Counted from the stretch's first letter, positions 22,601 to 59,844 are shown. The stretch is 64,000 nt of DNA from Heloderma charlesbogerti (GCA_026122225.1 JANEZZ010000519.1:124001-188000), one strand, 5' to 3'. A program made the numbers and translations. Notes: generated from the sequence alone by a model not told the origin.

Positions 22601-25600
22601 GTCTTGGGGTCCCTGGAAGAGTGTCCCAGGAGCTACAGGATTTAGCAGAACTCCCTTTCCGCCGGTGCAGAAGGAAGTCTTGCCTTTGGAAGCCTCTTGT
22701 GCACGGTGGTGGGAGAGACTGGCACCATTGCTCCTCCGTCATCAGAACTCTGATGGCAGAGAGGGCAAAAAGGAGGCCTTCCAGGGTGGACTGGGGGATC
22801 CTCTGGATTCAGAGGATCCAAAGCCCTCCCATTCCCTGATGCCAGTATGTAAATGGTTTTTATTTTATGTACAATATCGTATTTTAAGGGCTTAAACTGT
22901 GTAAACAACCAAGACAGCTTTGGCTACTGGAATGCCCCCTGAATGGGGGAAAAACTATGCCAGCCCCGGATTTCTCTCCTATTGCTCCCAATGAGAACGA
23001 AGGTTCAGAAAGAACAAACTATGGCTGAACAAGGCTCCCTCAGAAGGAAAAATGCTGTGTCCCCCTCCCTGGGCTTTGGATTTGGTGGAGGTTGTGCCAT
23101 GGACCCTCCCTCACGAAGGACGGTAGGATTGTTCTGCTCACCCCAATAACGATCTTCCCATGGTATTGTCCTTGAAGTTGCTGCAATAGAGTGAGGGTGA
23201 AATCCTATCTACTGGGACTTGGGTCATCAGAAGCCCTTGAACTCGGACGCATCCAACATCCAATGCAGGGCAGGAGGAGCGGTAGAGGCAATCTTTGCCT
23301 CCCCATCCTCCTGCCCTGCAGATTTTGCTAGCAAGGGTGCTTCAGAGGGGGAGGGAAGGAGGCTCAGGATAAATTGCATCCTGGCCTCTCCAGTCTCCTC
23401 CCCTCCCTGCCCACTAGAATGCCCCCTTTCCTTCTCCTCTAAGGTTGCTTTTCTGACCTCTGAGGGCAAGCGGCACAGTTCTTTCAACACCAGCTGTAAG
23501 GGGGCAGGAGAGGAAGGTTGGATCTCCAACCTCCCCTTCCGAGATCAGAGCGCTGTCTCTGACCTCCGAAGGGGGAATCAAAACAATCCTATGGTCCCTG
23601 GGACACTCGCTTAGGGACCACAGAATTGCTGTCTAAAATTGCTACTCCGTGCAATTGTCCTCTATGTTTGTTCAGACATTATTTGAACATGTGTAGGCAT
23701 GGTGACACTACCACTGTGTGCATTCAGAGTAATATCTTAACTGTCTTACTAAAATACTGGAAAACATGGTGAAGGAATCATGTGAATTGGGCTTGTAGCC
23801 TCCTCCCTTCCAAATGATGTTATTTTGTGTTTATATTGGGCTTTAAAAATTAACCTGGATCCTTCATGAAAAGCAGAGATGAAGTCAGTTTGCCCATGCT
23901 CAGGGTACAGGAACAGCACTGGCCAGGTAAGACTGCCATTCTCATCTAGACAGACTTTGGCACCAACAACACTTTCTGAGCCAAGTCCATCTAAAGACAT
24001 CTCAGCAAGGCCTGCTGATACCACAGCGTCATCTTTAGAAGATGACCGAGACAATTTGATATTTCGAACCTACATCAGAAAAAGAAAACAGTCCACTTGA
24101 GGCAAAGATTAAAAATATATCTTAATGCATTTAAAGTTTCATGGAACAATTCCCCCCCCCCCCCAAAGCTACCGTGATTGCTTTGAGTAAGGCCTCCTTC
24201 TGAGACTGTTCCCTCTTCTCCTGCAATTTTGCTTTTCTGAAATCCCGCTCTTCAGTACGCTGAAAGACCAATAAAGCAACCATAACTCCGAGAAGGAGCC
24301 TAATGTTCCACTAATCTCAGTCTACTGTAGTTATTGTCAGTTTTCCATTTTTCACGCCCGCTAACCTTTAGCCTGTCAGCTTTGGTTCTTGTTTCCAGAA
24401 GCGTCTTTTCTTTTGGATCTATTCTCAGCCCTTCTTCACACCATGTCATGGCTTCAGAGAAATGTTTGAGTTCCAAATGGCACAGCGCTCCTAGGAAAGG
24501 GATACAGTTCTTTACAAACATATCCACAGCAAACATCAATATGCTTAACTAGGGTTAATTAACTTCAAGGAGAGAAGTAATGTGCAGGTGCACTTACGCT
24601 GGTCAATATTTTTAGCATTTAAGTGCAGTGATAGCCAGTGTGGTGTAGCAGTTAGTGTGTTGGACTGGGTCTTGGGAGATCTGGGTTCTAGTCCCCACTC
24701 AGCCATGAAGCTCACTGGGTGACTTTGGGCCTGTCACAGACTCTTAGCCTAATCTACCTCACAGGGTTATTGTGAAGATAAAATGGAAAGAAGGAGGAGC
24801 GTGTAAGCCACGTTGGGTTCCTTGTAATAGGAAAAAGGGCAGGATATAAATGTAATAATAAAAGAAATGAAACAATGGGACAGAGAGAAATTTTGATTTG
24901 GTGGTTAAAGCACTGATTGGAAAGTCAGAAGCCTGAATTCCAGTCTCTCTTGCCACTAACCTATTGCAAATAACCTTGTTTCAAGGTGCCCCTGCTTCTG
25001 TGTTGTCTTCCTTCTCTTTAGTAGAAGTAGGCACAACTTTTTAATTTGTATTATGTTCATATTTCAATGCACTTTGGAAGTTTACCATTCAAACAGTTTC
25101 CATCAACACCTTGTTTTGCACCGCTAAACAAGGCATAAAAATATTTCTTGCAGTTATTGTTACAAAATGCTGCCTCTGTCACCACTTCCATCATTATTTT
25201 GTCAATATTACAGTGCTACAAGAAAATATTGGTAGACTGTCTTACCTCTTGTTATCGCTTTGAGGTGGTTGGGTTTTAGTTTTCTTGCTCCAATGGCGTC
25301 GTTGAGAGCAGAGCGATAGTTGCCTGAAGAAAAACATACCCTGTAAAACTTGGATCGTTGCATTGGATCATTTAAAAGCTTTGCCTATGCAGGGAGGCTG
25401 TGGGACAAGTTGCTCCCTAACAAAAACTGGACCATGCTCCAGCAAGATAGGTGGGGGAGTCCCATATGAAAACATTAATTCAGGGAGCAATCCTATGGCT
25501 GTTAGTCAGCGGCTAGACAGCCATAGGATAGGTTGGTTCCCAGAGAACCAACCTCCCCCCGCGCCACCTTGTAGGCACTGTGGATTGGCCCTGTGCTCGG

Positions 25601-28600
25601 AACAGCAGTGCAGAGCAGGAGAAACAGGGTGTTCCCAAGGATGGACTGAGGCAGGGAGGTCAGAAGTGCCAGTATGACACATCCTATGTGTTGTCCAGCC
25701 GCCCTTTCCTGCGCTCTGAGGTCCCGAAATCAGCTGTCTAGCTGCAAAAGCAGGGCAGGGGGAGCGAGGAGGAGATCTGCTCCTCACCACTCCTCCCGCC
25801 CTGCACTGGATAGGCGGTCACCCCTGGGCTCAGAGGTGATCGTCGATCCGCATAGGATTGCTCCCTCCAGGTTCAATCCTATGCATGTTTAGACAGAACA
25901 AAAGCCCTACAACTCCCAGCATTGAGTTGTAGGACATTTTTCTGTCTAAATATGCATAGGATTGCACCCTAAGTTAATATTTTAGTGAGGGAGGGAGGTG
26001 TCTGATTTTGTTGCAGAAATTCAGTCCAGCCTATGACTTCTTGGCTTTTCCCCCAGACCACTCTTGACACTGCCCTCTATCTCACCAGAATAAACTTATT
26101 GACGATTATTCTGAAAACCATCAACACAGCTCACAGGGGGTCATCCATGGGATATACTAGCAGCACAAGAGACATGTCTACCCACATTGAGGAATGAATC
26201 TTAGAATACATTTGTCCAAATAATTTCTAATGTAATGTAAACCAATGCATGCCAATAGACCATCCACACTGAGGGCCAAAGTAGACATTACTTGTGTGAA
26301 TGCAATTAACATGCGGCTTTTTGTTGTGTAAACAGCACAAGTGGGAAGCCTGATCAGCCTTGGGACTATGGGGAGAAAGAGAGGAAGTTTAATTTTTTCC
26401 TTTCCCTGCCAGAGTCCCAACAAAAATCACGCATCTGAAGCTATTTGTACTTCAAGGGAAGCTCCCATTACAAATAGGAGCTTCAGAGGGGCTATTTTTG
26501 CCAGAGCTGTAGTATGGAGAGGAAGAGTTAAACTTCCTCTCCCTTCCCCCACAGTCCCAAGGTTGCTCAGCATACAAAAATCATGCACATATGCAATTAA
26601 CATAACGTCTGGTTTGCCTCTGAAAATGTGACCCCAAAGATGCTTCCATTCAGCCTAAATGCCAGGTTGTGGCCTTGCACCTCTGCAATGCTCTTTGCTG
26701 TCAACATTCATAGGGCAGCGCACACAGTCTTTGGTCTCCATGCATTTTAGGGTGTGTGTGTGTGTGTGTGTATTATTAAACTACAATTTTCCTGAAGTGT
26801 AAGGAGTTGGAGGAAATTATTAGCAATTCCATAGTACTTTTCAGTGTACTTTTAATTGGACTTTAAATAGATAATCATCTTGTTTACCCGAAAAAAAACC
26901 TTATGATGTAGGCCATAGTATTCTCATTTTACAGGCAAAGATGTAGCTGTACAATTCTCCTGATTTGTCTTTGCATACTCATTGCGGATAAACTGATTTA
27001 ACATGGATCTCTTCAGATATGGGTCTAAAATTTAAAAGCCTAAAGACTTCTTGCTTGTTTTAAAATCAAGTCCATGACTGCTGGAACACATAAGGGAGGG
27101 GGAAAAACTCCTACATCTTGATAACATTTGGCTATATGGAATTTAAACTAGGCACAATTTCAAATATAGTACATTACCCAAATAAAACTGGGCTGCAGCT
27201 CTGTTCGTATGAAGCACGGTGTTCAATTCTAGGTCACTACATTTCTTTTTTAGCCCTTCTGTATATGATATCACAGCCTTCTTATAATCCTTTTCCTTGA
27301 AATAATCATTGCCCTCATTCTTGTAAGTCTTGGCTTGTTCTGGTGAAAAATAATAACAGACAGACATCACAACAGTAGAAAGGCAATCATTAGGTGGTTC
27401 CCCAATCTATCTACTTCTCTCTTTTAAAAGCCAATAACCATCAAAAGATGCCAAGTTACCCCCAGCAGCCAGTTCGCATGATCACTGCAGCCCAGTGTGT
27501 TATTTATTTAAGCCACAATGGGTTGCAGCATGTGCTGGCTGCCATTCTGAATATTCAATCCCGGTGGTGGGTTGCCTTGGTTTGCCAAGTCATCCAAACC
27601 TGGGTGGCATGGCTTAATGGAGGGGGAAACAACCCTCCAATAACCATACAATAGGCCATGGGTTACTGGAGGGTTGTTTCCCCCTCCAACGAGCCATGCC
27701 TCCTGGGTCTATATGACACAACAAGTTGTAACCTGGATTTGAATAGGCAATCTGGTGCCCACAGGTGCTATGGTTTGTCATGGCTTAAATAAGTCATGGT
27801 GGGGCGCAGTGATTGTGTGAACCAGGTCAGAGATGCCTTGAAAGTCCTAGAGAAAGTGTTGAAGAGCACTGCAAATTCCATCAATTGTAACATTTATAAT
27901 ATGTTAGCAGAGACTACAAAAAGTACCTTCAAGAGTTTGCTCTTCATCAAAAATGATAGACTGAAGGCATGCCAAGTCGGGATTCTGCTTAGGATCTATT
28001 TCAGAGGGTGCTTTCTTCATGAACATTGGAATCTGGTCAAATTCCTGTCAATAAATGCAGGCAGTCCAAGTTACCAAGGATGAGAAGAAAAGAAAGAGTT
28101 CAAAACCACCACGTCTTTGGAAATATACCCTTTATTTGAGATACTTAAGAGAAGACCTTGGCCTCCCACCCCATGAATTTATTTGCACCTTCACTTATCC
28201 ATAGTTTTCAGCTTGCAGGGCAAGTAATGTCAGAATTAGTATTACCCCTTGCTAAAGTTTCACTATAAGGACAAGACAAAACAACTACTTTCCTAGCACA
28301 AAGCAAAAAACCTCCTATAAAATAGTACAGACCCTGGCACATCCATTATGAAATTCTGTCAGGTTTCTCTATCCTTCCCTGCCAGTCTTTATTTATACAG
28401 ACAGAGAGACATACACACACAGTCAAACACATAATATAAAACAGGAAAACCCCATGCAAACACCAGTCCCCATCCAGTCTCATATGCAATCCCGCTCCCT
28501 GCACCAATAGTGTGTGGGAGAGGTGTCTCTTCAGAATGGCACATAATCAAGATCACTTAGGGCGCAATCCTATTCAGATATGTGGCCGCCTCCAAACTCA

Positions 28601-30896
28601 GAGGCGAACGCCCATCCAATGCAGGGCAGGAGAAGCAGGGAGGGGATTGTTCCCTTCGCGCTTCTCCTGCCCTGCATTTTCGGCTAGACAGCTGATTGTG
28701 GCTGTCTAGCTACAGGAGGGCAGAGTGGGGAAGGAGGCTGCTATACGACACACTGGGTGTGTCGTACAGGCATTTCCACCCTCCCCACCCCAGAATGCCC
28801 CTTTTCGGCCACTCTGCACTCCTCTTGCAAGCGTGGAGGACAAGGCTGTTCCACGCTGCTTCTGAGGCAGCGTGGAAGTAGGGAGAGGTCGGTTCTCCAG
28901 AAACCAACCTTGGAACGCGGGCTCCAAGATCAGTTCCTGGAAAACCAGATATCCTATGGCTGTCTAGCAGCCATAGGATTGCTCCCTCCGAGCTGTTTCT
29001 GACTCACTTTTCCCAATTCACTGTTTTTAAAACATGAATAGGGAATCAGATTTTAAAAATGTGGAAAGTACAAGTCTTGATCAGGTCACAATAGCAAAAT
29101 GTCAAATGTAAAATGACATTTTACTGCCATTTTATCCATTCCCCTTGTCATCTCTTAAACATATAAATAGCAGGGAAATGTAACATTAGAACCAATCTTT
29201 CATTTGGCTCGCTTCTCCTAACATTTTACATGTACTTTAACCAATATTTTGATTGCTCATTTCAGAGCAGTGTAATTTTTCCATCCTTTTAATTCAATTT
29301 ATATGAGAAGTGAGATTTCTGATCAAAGTCAATATTAAACAACCCAGAGGGGGCAGAGATTCTAGATTATTCAATCTGAAATATCTTTAAACGGCAAGAC
29401 TCAGATGAGTAGTCTACTCTTTACCCAACCACAACCTTCTTTTGATCCACTCACCTTCCATTCGATTCATACGTATTTTCTAGGATTATCAAAGTAAATG
29501 TGTGTGGCAAAAATATGACTGGGGGTTCAAGCAAGCAAAGCTATTGAGGGAATCACTTCCATAAGGCCTAGTAATCATATCCCTCCAAATAAAATTTTGA
29601 CCCTAAAATTTTAGACACAACACATCGTATTCTCACAACTACTCCCCCAAGACTGTATTGGTTAGAATGTCAACATGCACTACAGACTGTCAGGCTACGA
29701 GTTTCAGTTTCCAAATTAGTGAAAACAGCATTGTGCCCAGAGAATTGGTAAAGATCGTAGATAAGTCTTAGCTTTAGAGACAAATTCATTATTCATATAA
29801 TGAAAGAATGGATACTGTACCTAAAAATAGATTATTTTGGATAGTAAAGAGAAACAGTAATAATGCACTGTTAGGGGACAAATGTTCACGGCCCAGTGCT
29901 AAAATGACCTATGCCAGAAAAACCTGCCCTGAAGTCAGTCATATATTTTACTCTAGAAGCCTTGCTCCCTATTTCCAGGTGTGCAAAAGATGACCGATTA
30001 TATCAACAGTGAAGGCAAGGCACTCTGCATGTACACTGAGGTAGTCTCACATTTACTCTTACTTCCTATGCCTTGGAGTCGAAAGTAGGTTCCAGGGTTC
30101 AGCTCTGGCTCAAATTAATAGTAATAACACTTAGCATTTGTAAAATGCTTTAAGCTGCGATCCAATACACACGACACGTACCTGGGAGTAAGTCCCATTG
30201 AACTCAGTGGGACTTACTGCCAAGAAGACCTGCATAGGATTGCACTGTTAGTGTGTTAAATATGCTTCAGACATGTTAGCAATGCCTATAATGACCCTGT
30301 CAGCATTATCAATCTCGTATTGCAGAGGGTGGGAGGCTGGCTGAGAATCAGTGGCTAGCCTAAGACTACCCTGACAGCTAGTGTGGTACAATGGCCAGAA
30401 AACAGGGAGATGGGTTCAAATCCCCACAGAGCCACAAAGCTTACCGGGTGACTTTAAACCAGTCATTACCCCTCGGCCTACCCCACAGGGCTGTTTGTAA
30501 AACTAGATTAAGAAGAGAAAGGCGTACACATGCCACCCTGAGGCCTCTGAAGGAAGAACGGAATAAAGGTACAAGGAAGAAATAAACAGCAAACTTCTTG
30601 GCTCACGATCAGTCTTGCAGCCGCGACGCGACGCACGGCCACGCTCGCTCGTCTCCTCCCCGGCAGGTCCGGCGCATGCTGCCCCCACGCGTTCTCCGCC
30701 TCGGTCGCTGGAGCGAGCCCCCGGGGGGCTCCGAGGAGAAGAGCCTCTGGTCGCCGGTGGCCCCGCTCCCGCAGCCCCGGAGTCGTACCTGCTCCCAGTG
30801 TGTCGGGCTGAGGGCCCCCTCGTAGCGCTGGGGGCCCCGGAATTTGTCCAGGAACGCGTCCAAGCCTGCATCCTCGCCGTCCGCAGCCTCCGCCAT
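19652..30896 (-). CDS. TTC4: TTC4, TPR co-chaperone of HSP90/HSP70
   Basis: Ten exons join in phase: 30,896-30,789; 28,044-27,927; 27,339-27,178; 25,323-25,246; 24,490-24,366; 24,259-24,173; 24,069-23,855; 22,365-22,284; 21,002-20,920; 19,754-19,652. They encode 386 aa (human 387). All introns are GT-AG. Residues 76-197 form the TPR block (EQAKTYKNEGNDYFKEKDYK, HTNRAAAQFYLGNYRSALND, ALCHLELKHFSEAM), which in this family binds the C-terminal EEVD of HSP90 and HSP70. Residues 198-226 are a charged helix. The C-terminal domain (about 265-386, with WPVLFLYPEHGQTDFISAFH) matches the TTC4/yeast Cns1 domain used in chaperone hand-over. The protein is expected in cytosol and nucleus. The start is the ATG at 30,896; an in-frame upstream ATG would add 38 residues not seen in the family. 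The gene is intact. A stray copy of exon 4 lies at 9,835-9,912. Confidence 0.96.
20067..20507. mobile_element. Long PIF/Harbinger-like MITE (family L), TTC4 last intron
   Basis: GGCTGCAATCCTATGGGG at the left, ATAGGATTGCTCCC at the right, flanked by TAA at 20,064-20,066 and TAA at 20,508-20,510. This 441 bp copy has the cleanest target duplication of the family. Interior inverted words include GGAGAAGCACAGAGGGGATC against TCCCTCCATGCTTCTCC. Confidence 0.85.
21082..21214. mobile_element. Short PIF/Harbinger-like MITE (family S), reference copy
   Basis: GGGCGCAATCCTATGCATG and its inverted end CATGCATAGGATTGCACCC, flanked by TAA at 21,079-21,081 and 21,215-21,217. 133 bp, almost entirely palindromic, with an ACAACTCCCAGCATG central arm. 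Confidence 0.85.
22144..22205. mobile_element. Short PIF/Harbinger-like MITE (family S), half copy
   Basis: GGGCACAATCCTATGCATG, TTTAGACAGAAAACAACTACAACTCCCAGCATT; only the left half is recognisable. It lies about 80 bp from TTC4 exon 8. Confidence 0.6.
23195..23632. mobile_element. Family L-related MITE, decayed
   Basis: Left GGGTGAAATCCTATCTACTGG; interior ATCCAATGCAGGGCAGGAGG as in the copies at 6,576 and 28,560; right end AGAATTGCTGTCTAAAA is degenerate. It lies in TTC4 intron 7. Confidence 0.55.
24151..24164 (+). repeat. Poly(C) run next to TTC4 exon 6
   Basis: A run of about fourteen C on the + strand (G on the sense strand) beginning 9 bp inside the intron after the exon 6 donor. G-runs close to a donor can act as intronic splicing enhancers; here this is only a suggestion. 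Confidence 0.9.
24634..24880 (+). mobile_element. tRNA-derived SINE (Sauria-like), near complete
   Basis: Head CAGTGTGGTGTAGCAGTTAG with an A box, then GGGTTCTAGTCCCCACTCAGCC as B box. The body has CTCACTGGGTGACTTTGGGCC and CCTCACAGGGTTATTGTGAAG, and the tail GGCAGGATATAAATGTAATAATAAA. Pol III type internal promoter. It lies in TTC4 intron 4. Confidence 0.8.
25483..25865. mobile_element. Long PIF/Harbinger-like MITE (family L), TTC4 intron 3
   Basis: GGGAGCAATCCTATGGCTG at the left and CATAGGATTGCTCCC at the right. It starts exactly where homology between the TTC4 locus and the exon 4 copy at 9,690-10,070 stops. The flanking triplets (TCA, TCC) do not match, so the border has been altered. 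Confidence 0.75.
25869..25969. mobile_element. Short PIF/Harbinger-like MITE (family S), abutting family L copy
   Basis: GTTCAATCCTATGCATG...AAATATGCATAGGATTGCACCC followed by TAA. It starts 4 bp after the family L copy, so the two form a back-to-back pair. Confidence 0.75.
26281..26620. mobile_element. Foldback element (GCAATTAACAT ends)
   Basis: TAGACATTACTTGTGTGAATGCAATTAACAT at the left is answered by ATATGCAATTAACATAACGTCTGG at the right. Inside, AGAGAGGAAGTTTAATT pairs with AGTTAAACTTCCTCTC. No coding capacity. Confidence 0.6.
26752..26771 (+). repeat. (GT)n microsatellite
   Basis: Ten GT units in TTC4 intron 3. Confidence 0.9.
27475..27830. mobile_element. Foldback element in TTC4 intron 2
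   Basis: Outer arms TTATTTAAGCCACAATGGG (left) and CATGGCTTAAATAAGTCATGG (right). The inner arm GGAGGGGGAAACAACCCTCC is matched by GGAGGGTTGTTTCCCCCTCC across a central axis near 27,655. No frame of note. Confidence 0.65.
28560..28985. mobile_element. Long PIF/Harbinger-like MITE (family L), TTC4 intron 1
   Basis: TTA precedes GGGCGCAATCCTATTCAG; the right end is CATAGGATTGCTCCC. Internal palindromes include the CTTCTCCTGCCCTGCATTT arm. The right target triplet is TCC, so the duplication is lost or changed. Confidence 0.78.
28986..30154. other. TTC4 intron 1, nothing recognised
   Basis: AT-rich intronic sequence with no exon-like frame and no repeat that I can name. Confidence 0.45.
30155..30246. 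mobile_element. Short foldback MITE, TAAGYCCCATT family
   Basis: GCGATCCAATACACACGACACG, AGTAAGTCCCATTGAACTCAGTGGGACTTACT, GCATAGGATTGCACTG; nearly perfect foldback core. Confidence 0.75.
30363..30590 (+). mobile_element. tRNA-derived SINE, diverged
   Basis: CAGCTAGTGTGGTACAATGG head, GGTTCAAATCCCCACAGAGCC B box, GGGTGACTTTAAACCAGTCA body, GAATAAAGGTACAAGGAAGAAATAAA tail. It ends about 200 bp inside intron 1 from TTC4 exon 1. Confidence 0.7.
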
Positions 30897-31000
30897 CCGC
30901 AATCCCCTTCCAGGCCCAGCCGCAGCCCGCCAGCCTCGGTCGCTCCGCCCTTCCGGAGGCGGCCCCGCCGAGTGCCGAAGCAGAAGACCGGAGATATTCT
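30600..31000 (-). promoter_or_regulatory. CpG island of TTC4
   Basis: About 400 bp rich in CpG cover TTC4 exon 1 and its 5' untranslated region. This is the expected housekeeping-type, TATA-less promoter. On its upstream side the island ends abruptly at a family S MITE beginning at 31,003, only 107 bp from the start codon. Confidence 0.8.
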
Positions 31001-31002
31001 TA

Positions 31003-31109
31003 GGGCGCAATCCTGCGCATGTTTAGGCAGAAGAAAGCCTTACAGCTGGCTGGGGGATGCTGGGAGCTGTAGGACTTTATTCTGTCTAAATGTACATTGG
31101 ATTGCACCC
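31003..31109. mobile_element. Short PIF/Harbinger-like MITE (family S) at the TTC4 promoter edge
   Basis: GGGCGCAATCCTGCGCATG and its inverted end ATTGGATTGCACCC, flanked by TTA at 31,000-31,002 and TTA at 31,110-31,112: a perfect 3 bp target duplication. It lies in or directly upstream of the TTC4 5' untranslated region. Confidence 0.85.
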
Positions 31110-31217
31110 TTAGATGCTGTGGCATATATCCTGTGCCCATTTACCCGGGTGCGCTCAATGGGACTTACTTTTGCGTAGGCGTATATGAGGTTGCCCTGTT
31201 TGACAGTGGCCTATACC

Positions 31218-31340
31218 AGCCTTTCCCAACTTGGTGCCTTCTGGATGTGTTGGACTACAACCCCAGCATCCCCAGCTCGCTGGTTAAGGATGCTGGAAGT
31301 TGTAGGCAAGCACATCTGGAGGGTTATAGGTTGGGGAATG
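31218..31340. mobile_element. Foldback MITE, CCTCCAGATGT family
   Basis: CCCAACTTGGTGCCTTCTGG at the left against CATCTGGAGGGTTATAGGTTGGGG at the right, with GGACTACAACCCCAGCATC core. It sits between MROH7 and TTC4. Confidence 0.72.
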
Positions 31341-31849
31341 GTGATATACACAGTTTCCTAGAATTGAAAGCCTGTTCTGCTTTCCAGTTCTCTCCTCATC
31401 TTTTAATTAACATACAATCTCTGATGGCTTCCTATTGGACACTGTATGTGCGCCTGTGGATAGGGATAAGCAAAACGGTTCCCTCCCCATGCCATCACAA
31501 TGTATGAACCTTTTTGTTTTTGTTTTATTCTTCAGGGTCTGGATATTTGCTCTAAAGCTCAACCAGCCACATACAAAGTATGTTTGTTTAAGTATGTTTA
31601 AACAAACATACTGTGTCTGTATGTTTAAATGTGATAAACAACATAGCGTGATCTGCCTCCCCAAAGCCTACCATCTTTTTGAGCCTTTGTTGTGTTTTAT
31701 TTCCTTAAAATTGCCCTCCATGTCTCTTGCACTGCTGTGTATATTTCAACCTAGATTTAGGGAAAAAGAGGGGAACCACATCTGTCCCCTCTATAGCAAG
31801 ACTATCGGCATACAGACTTGCAGGATTGTCGTACACAGGCTAAGAAATG

Positions 31850-31986
31850 GCTGGGGCAAAGCTAAGTAGGGTCAGCCCTGTTTAGTACTTGGATGGGAGA
31901 CCACCTGGGAATCAGGCTTCCTGCACTGAGCAGAGGGTTGGACTTGTAGGGTCTTGTAGGCTCCTTCCAACCCTATGATTCTATGT
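31850..31986 (+). mobile_element. 5S rRNA-derived SINE with CR1-like tail, copy 1
   Basis: AAGCTAAGTAGGGTCAGCCC and TTAGTACTTGGATGGGAGAC then CACCTGGGAAT match the 3' half of vertebrate 5S rRNA. The rest (GGTTGGACTTG, TAGGCTCCTTCCAACCCTATG, ATTCTATG) matches the CR1 3' end. The element is thus a chimeric SINE whose tail can be recognised by CR1 machinery. It is not a functional 5S gene because the 5' half and the box order are missing. Confidence 0.82.
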
Positions 31987-32045
31987 CTATGTTGCTCTAG
32001 CAAGCAAATGCCCAACAGGCCAGATTCTGTAGGGAACCAGTGCTA

Positions 32046-32051
32046 TTTATT
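32046..32051 (-). terminator. Candidate MROH7 poly(A) signal
   Basis: AATAAA on the - strand, 152 bp beyond the MROH7 stop codon. Further AATAAA words occur at 31,696-31,701 and 31,524-31,529. Which of them is used cannot be seen. Confidence 0.4.
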
Positions 32052-32202
32052 ATCCAGGTAGTCAGTAAATCAATGATTCCCTGTGTGAGCTCTTTTCATG
32101 TTGTTCTTGCTGAAGTTGGGTGTAAGAAAGTGATGTTCGCAGACTTTTTTGTCTTTATGAAAAGGTCTATATGAGGCTCCTTTCCCCTCCTCTAGCTAGG
32201 TA

Positions 32203-58389
<26,187 letters not shown>

Positions 58390-58875
58390 CTGAAATCTGT
58401 GTCTGTGAATTCCGGGCGAGGTGTGAACATGCAAGGAAATGAGGTCTTAGTAGTTGTACCAATGGCCAAATACCTTTACTCAGGAGAATGATGGCTGCAG
58501 AGCAGCATATAGCTCACTGAGAGCAGCATGCATGAGTGAATGAGAGCGTGGGAGAGAGAACTCTAGGAGAGCTGTCTTCAACCTGATCAAACCCAGCATC
58601 CAACCTTAATCCTAAGATACAACATAGGACCCAATTTAAATTATTCACTGGCCAGTTCTGTTTTTCTCTTTCCCCCCTCTAAGCTAGTGCCCAGATGCAA
58701 ATGAGAACAGGCTCCAGCCATTTCAACAGTTGTGTAGACAATGGGATTTCAGCAGGTGCAGCTTGCCCTGCAGGGGTGAGAAAAGAGGCACCTGTTCAAA
58801 TGACCTCTGCTATAGGCAACCAGTAGAGGCATGGAAACAGGCCCAGCTCATGGGGGGGGGGGTGGCAGGCTGAGC

Positions 58876-59148
58876 TCAGTGGTGCCCCACCTTCCTTGTC
58901 GGCAGGTGGGCAAATAGGCCCATGCTGGTGGCATTGGGCAGTGCACCAGGCTGGATGTGCAAACTCACCAGCACCACCATCTTAATTAAGCTGCCCCTGA
59001 CGGTGGTGCAGTCAATGTTGGGCACATGGCCCAGAGCTTTGGTCAGCAGTGTATCCATCCAGCCCTCCCCATCCCTGTTGGCGTCTACAATGGGCGGGAA
59101 GTAGCTGTACTGGGCCTGCAACGAAACCCTTGTCCACCTTTGAAGCAC
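58876..59148 (-). other. Open frame of 90 codons, unrecognised
   Basis: On the - strand a 90-codon frame carries SYFPPIVDANRDGEGWMDTL and a DCTTVRGSLIKMVVLVSLHI stretch. It has no obvious repeat character and is richer in GC than its flanks. It does not match MROH7 blocks and has no clear splice sites at its ends. It could be an exon of MROH7's poorly conserved N-terminal part, a retrocopy fragment, or chance. I do not recognise it. Confidence 0.2.
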
Positions 59149-59540
59149 TGTTTCTTTCCTGCTCCTGCTCCTGCTCCTTTTTAAAAATGAAGATGCTAAA
59201 CTGGAGGAAAAAGAAAATGGTGGTTTACTTGTGAATCATATGACCAGAGCAATGCGGAAGGGGCGGGGGGGAAATCCCGCATGCACTACTACAGCAACAA
59301 GTTCTGTGAGGAAGACCATTTGTTTCACACACTTTTGCTCTGTGCACCAAAGTTGCTGCTACAGCTGCAGTAATGTGTGTAGTTTTCTGCACTAGTCAAA
59401 CTGATAAATATGCAAATAAACAGATGCTGGTTAACATGTGATGGCCCTAAGTTCCAAGAACTAATGGGACTCATTGCATTCTGGGGTATAGGACAGACCT
59501 ATTAGTTTTGCTTTCACTGAAAGTTATACACATAGTCTCA

Positions 59541-59554
59541 TCTCTGTCTCTGTC

Positions 59555-59592
<38 letters not shown>

Positions 59593-59608
59593 ACACACAC
59601 ACACACAC
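59541..59608 (+). repeat. Compound (TCTG)n(TC)n(AC)n microsatellite
   Basis: TCTGTC and TCTG units, then TC, then AC, ending at the left border of a family S MITE. Confidence 0.95.
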
Positions 59609-59700
59609 GGCACAATCCTATGTAAGTTTAGACAGAAAAAAGTATATCTAAACCTCTATAAAGTATTTTTTTCTGTCTAAATGTGCATAGGATTGCACCC
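59609..59700. mobile_element. Short PIF/Harbinger-like MITE (family S)
   Basis: GGCACAATCCTATGTAAG, TTTAGACAGAAAAAAGTAT and its inverted end GTGCATAGGATTGCACCC. Confidence 0.72.
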
Positions 59701-59760
59701 TCGCTTTCAACTAAGCTTCACAAGGTAAGAGGCTTGGAGTTGCCCTCACATCTGACTCAC

Positions 59761-59844
59761 CATTATCTGCTCCACAAACTGCAATTTCTGATTCCCATAG
59801 CAGTAGTTTTGATGACCATTCCCACTCATGTTTGTGTTGAATTC
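59761..59844 (-). CDS. Possible upstream MROH7 exon
   Basis: 84 bp with acceptor CACAG and donor ATG/GTGAGT. In the frame that fits the next exon (58,389-58,314) it reads HEWEWSSKLLLWESEIAVC, with the phase at its 3' end matching. No family block confirms it, and another reading frame is also open. A nearby 76-codon - strand frame at 59,913-60,143 shows no family signal. Confidence 0.28.

Noticed and set aside
30615..31178. 187-codon + strand frame across the TTC4 promoter
   Set aside because: It is antisense to TTC4 exon 1 in GC-rich sequence and runs into a MITE; better explained as a chance open frame.
31850..31986. 5S rRNA gene
   Set aside because: Only the 3' half of 5S is present, followed by a CR1 tail; the second copy is likewise truncated.
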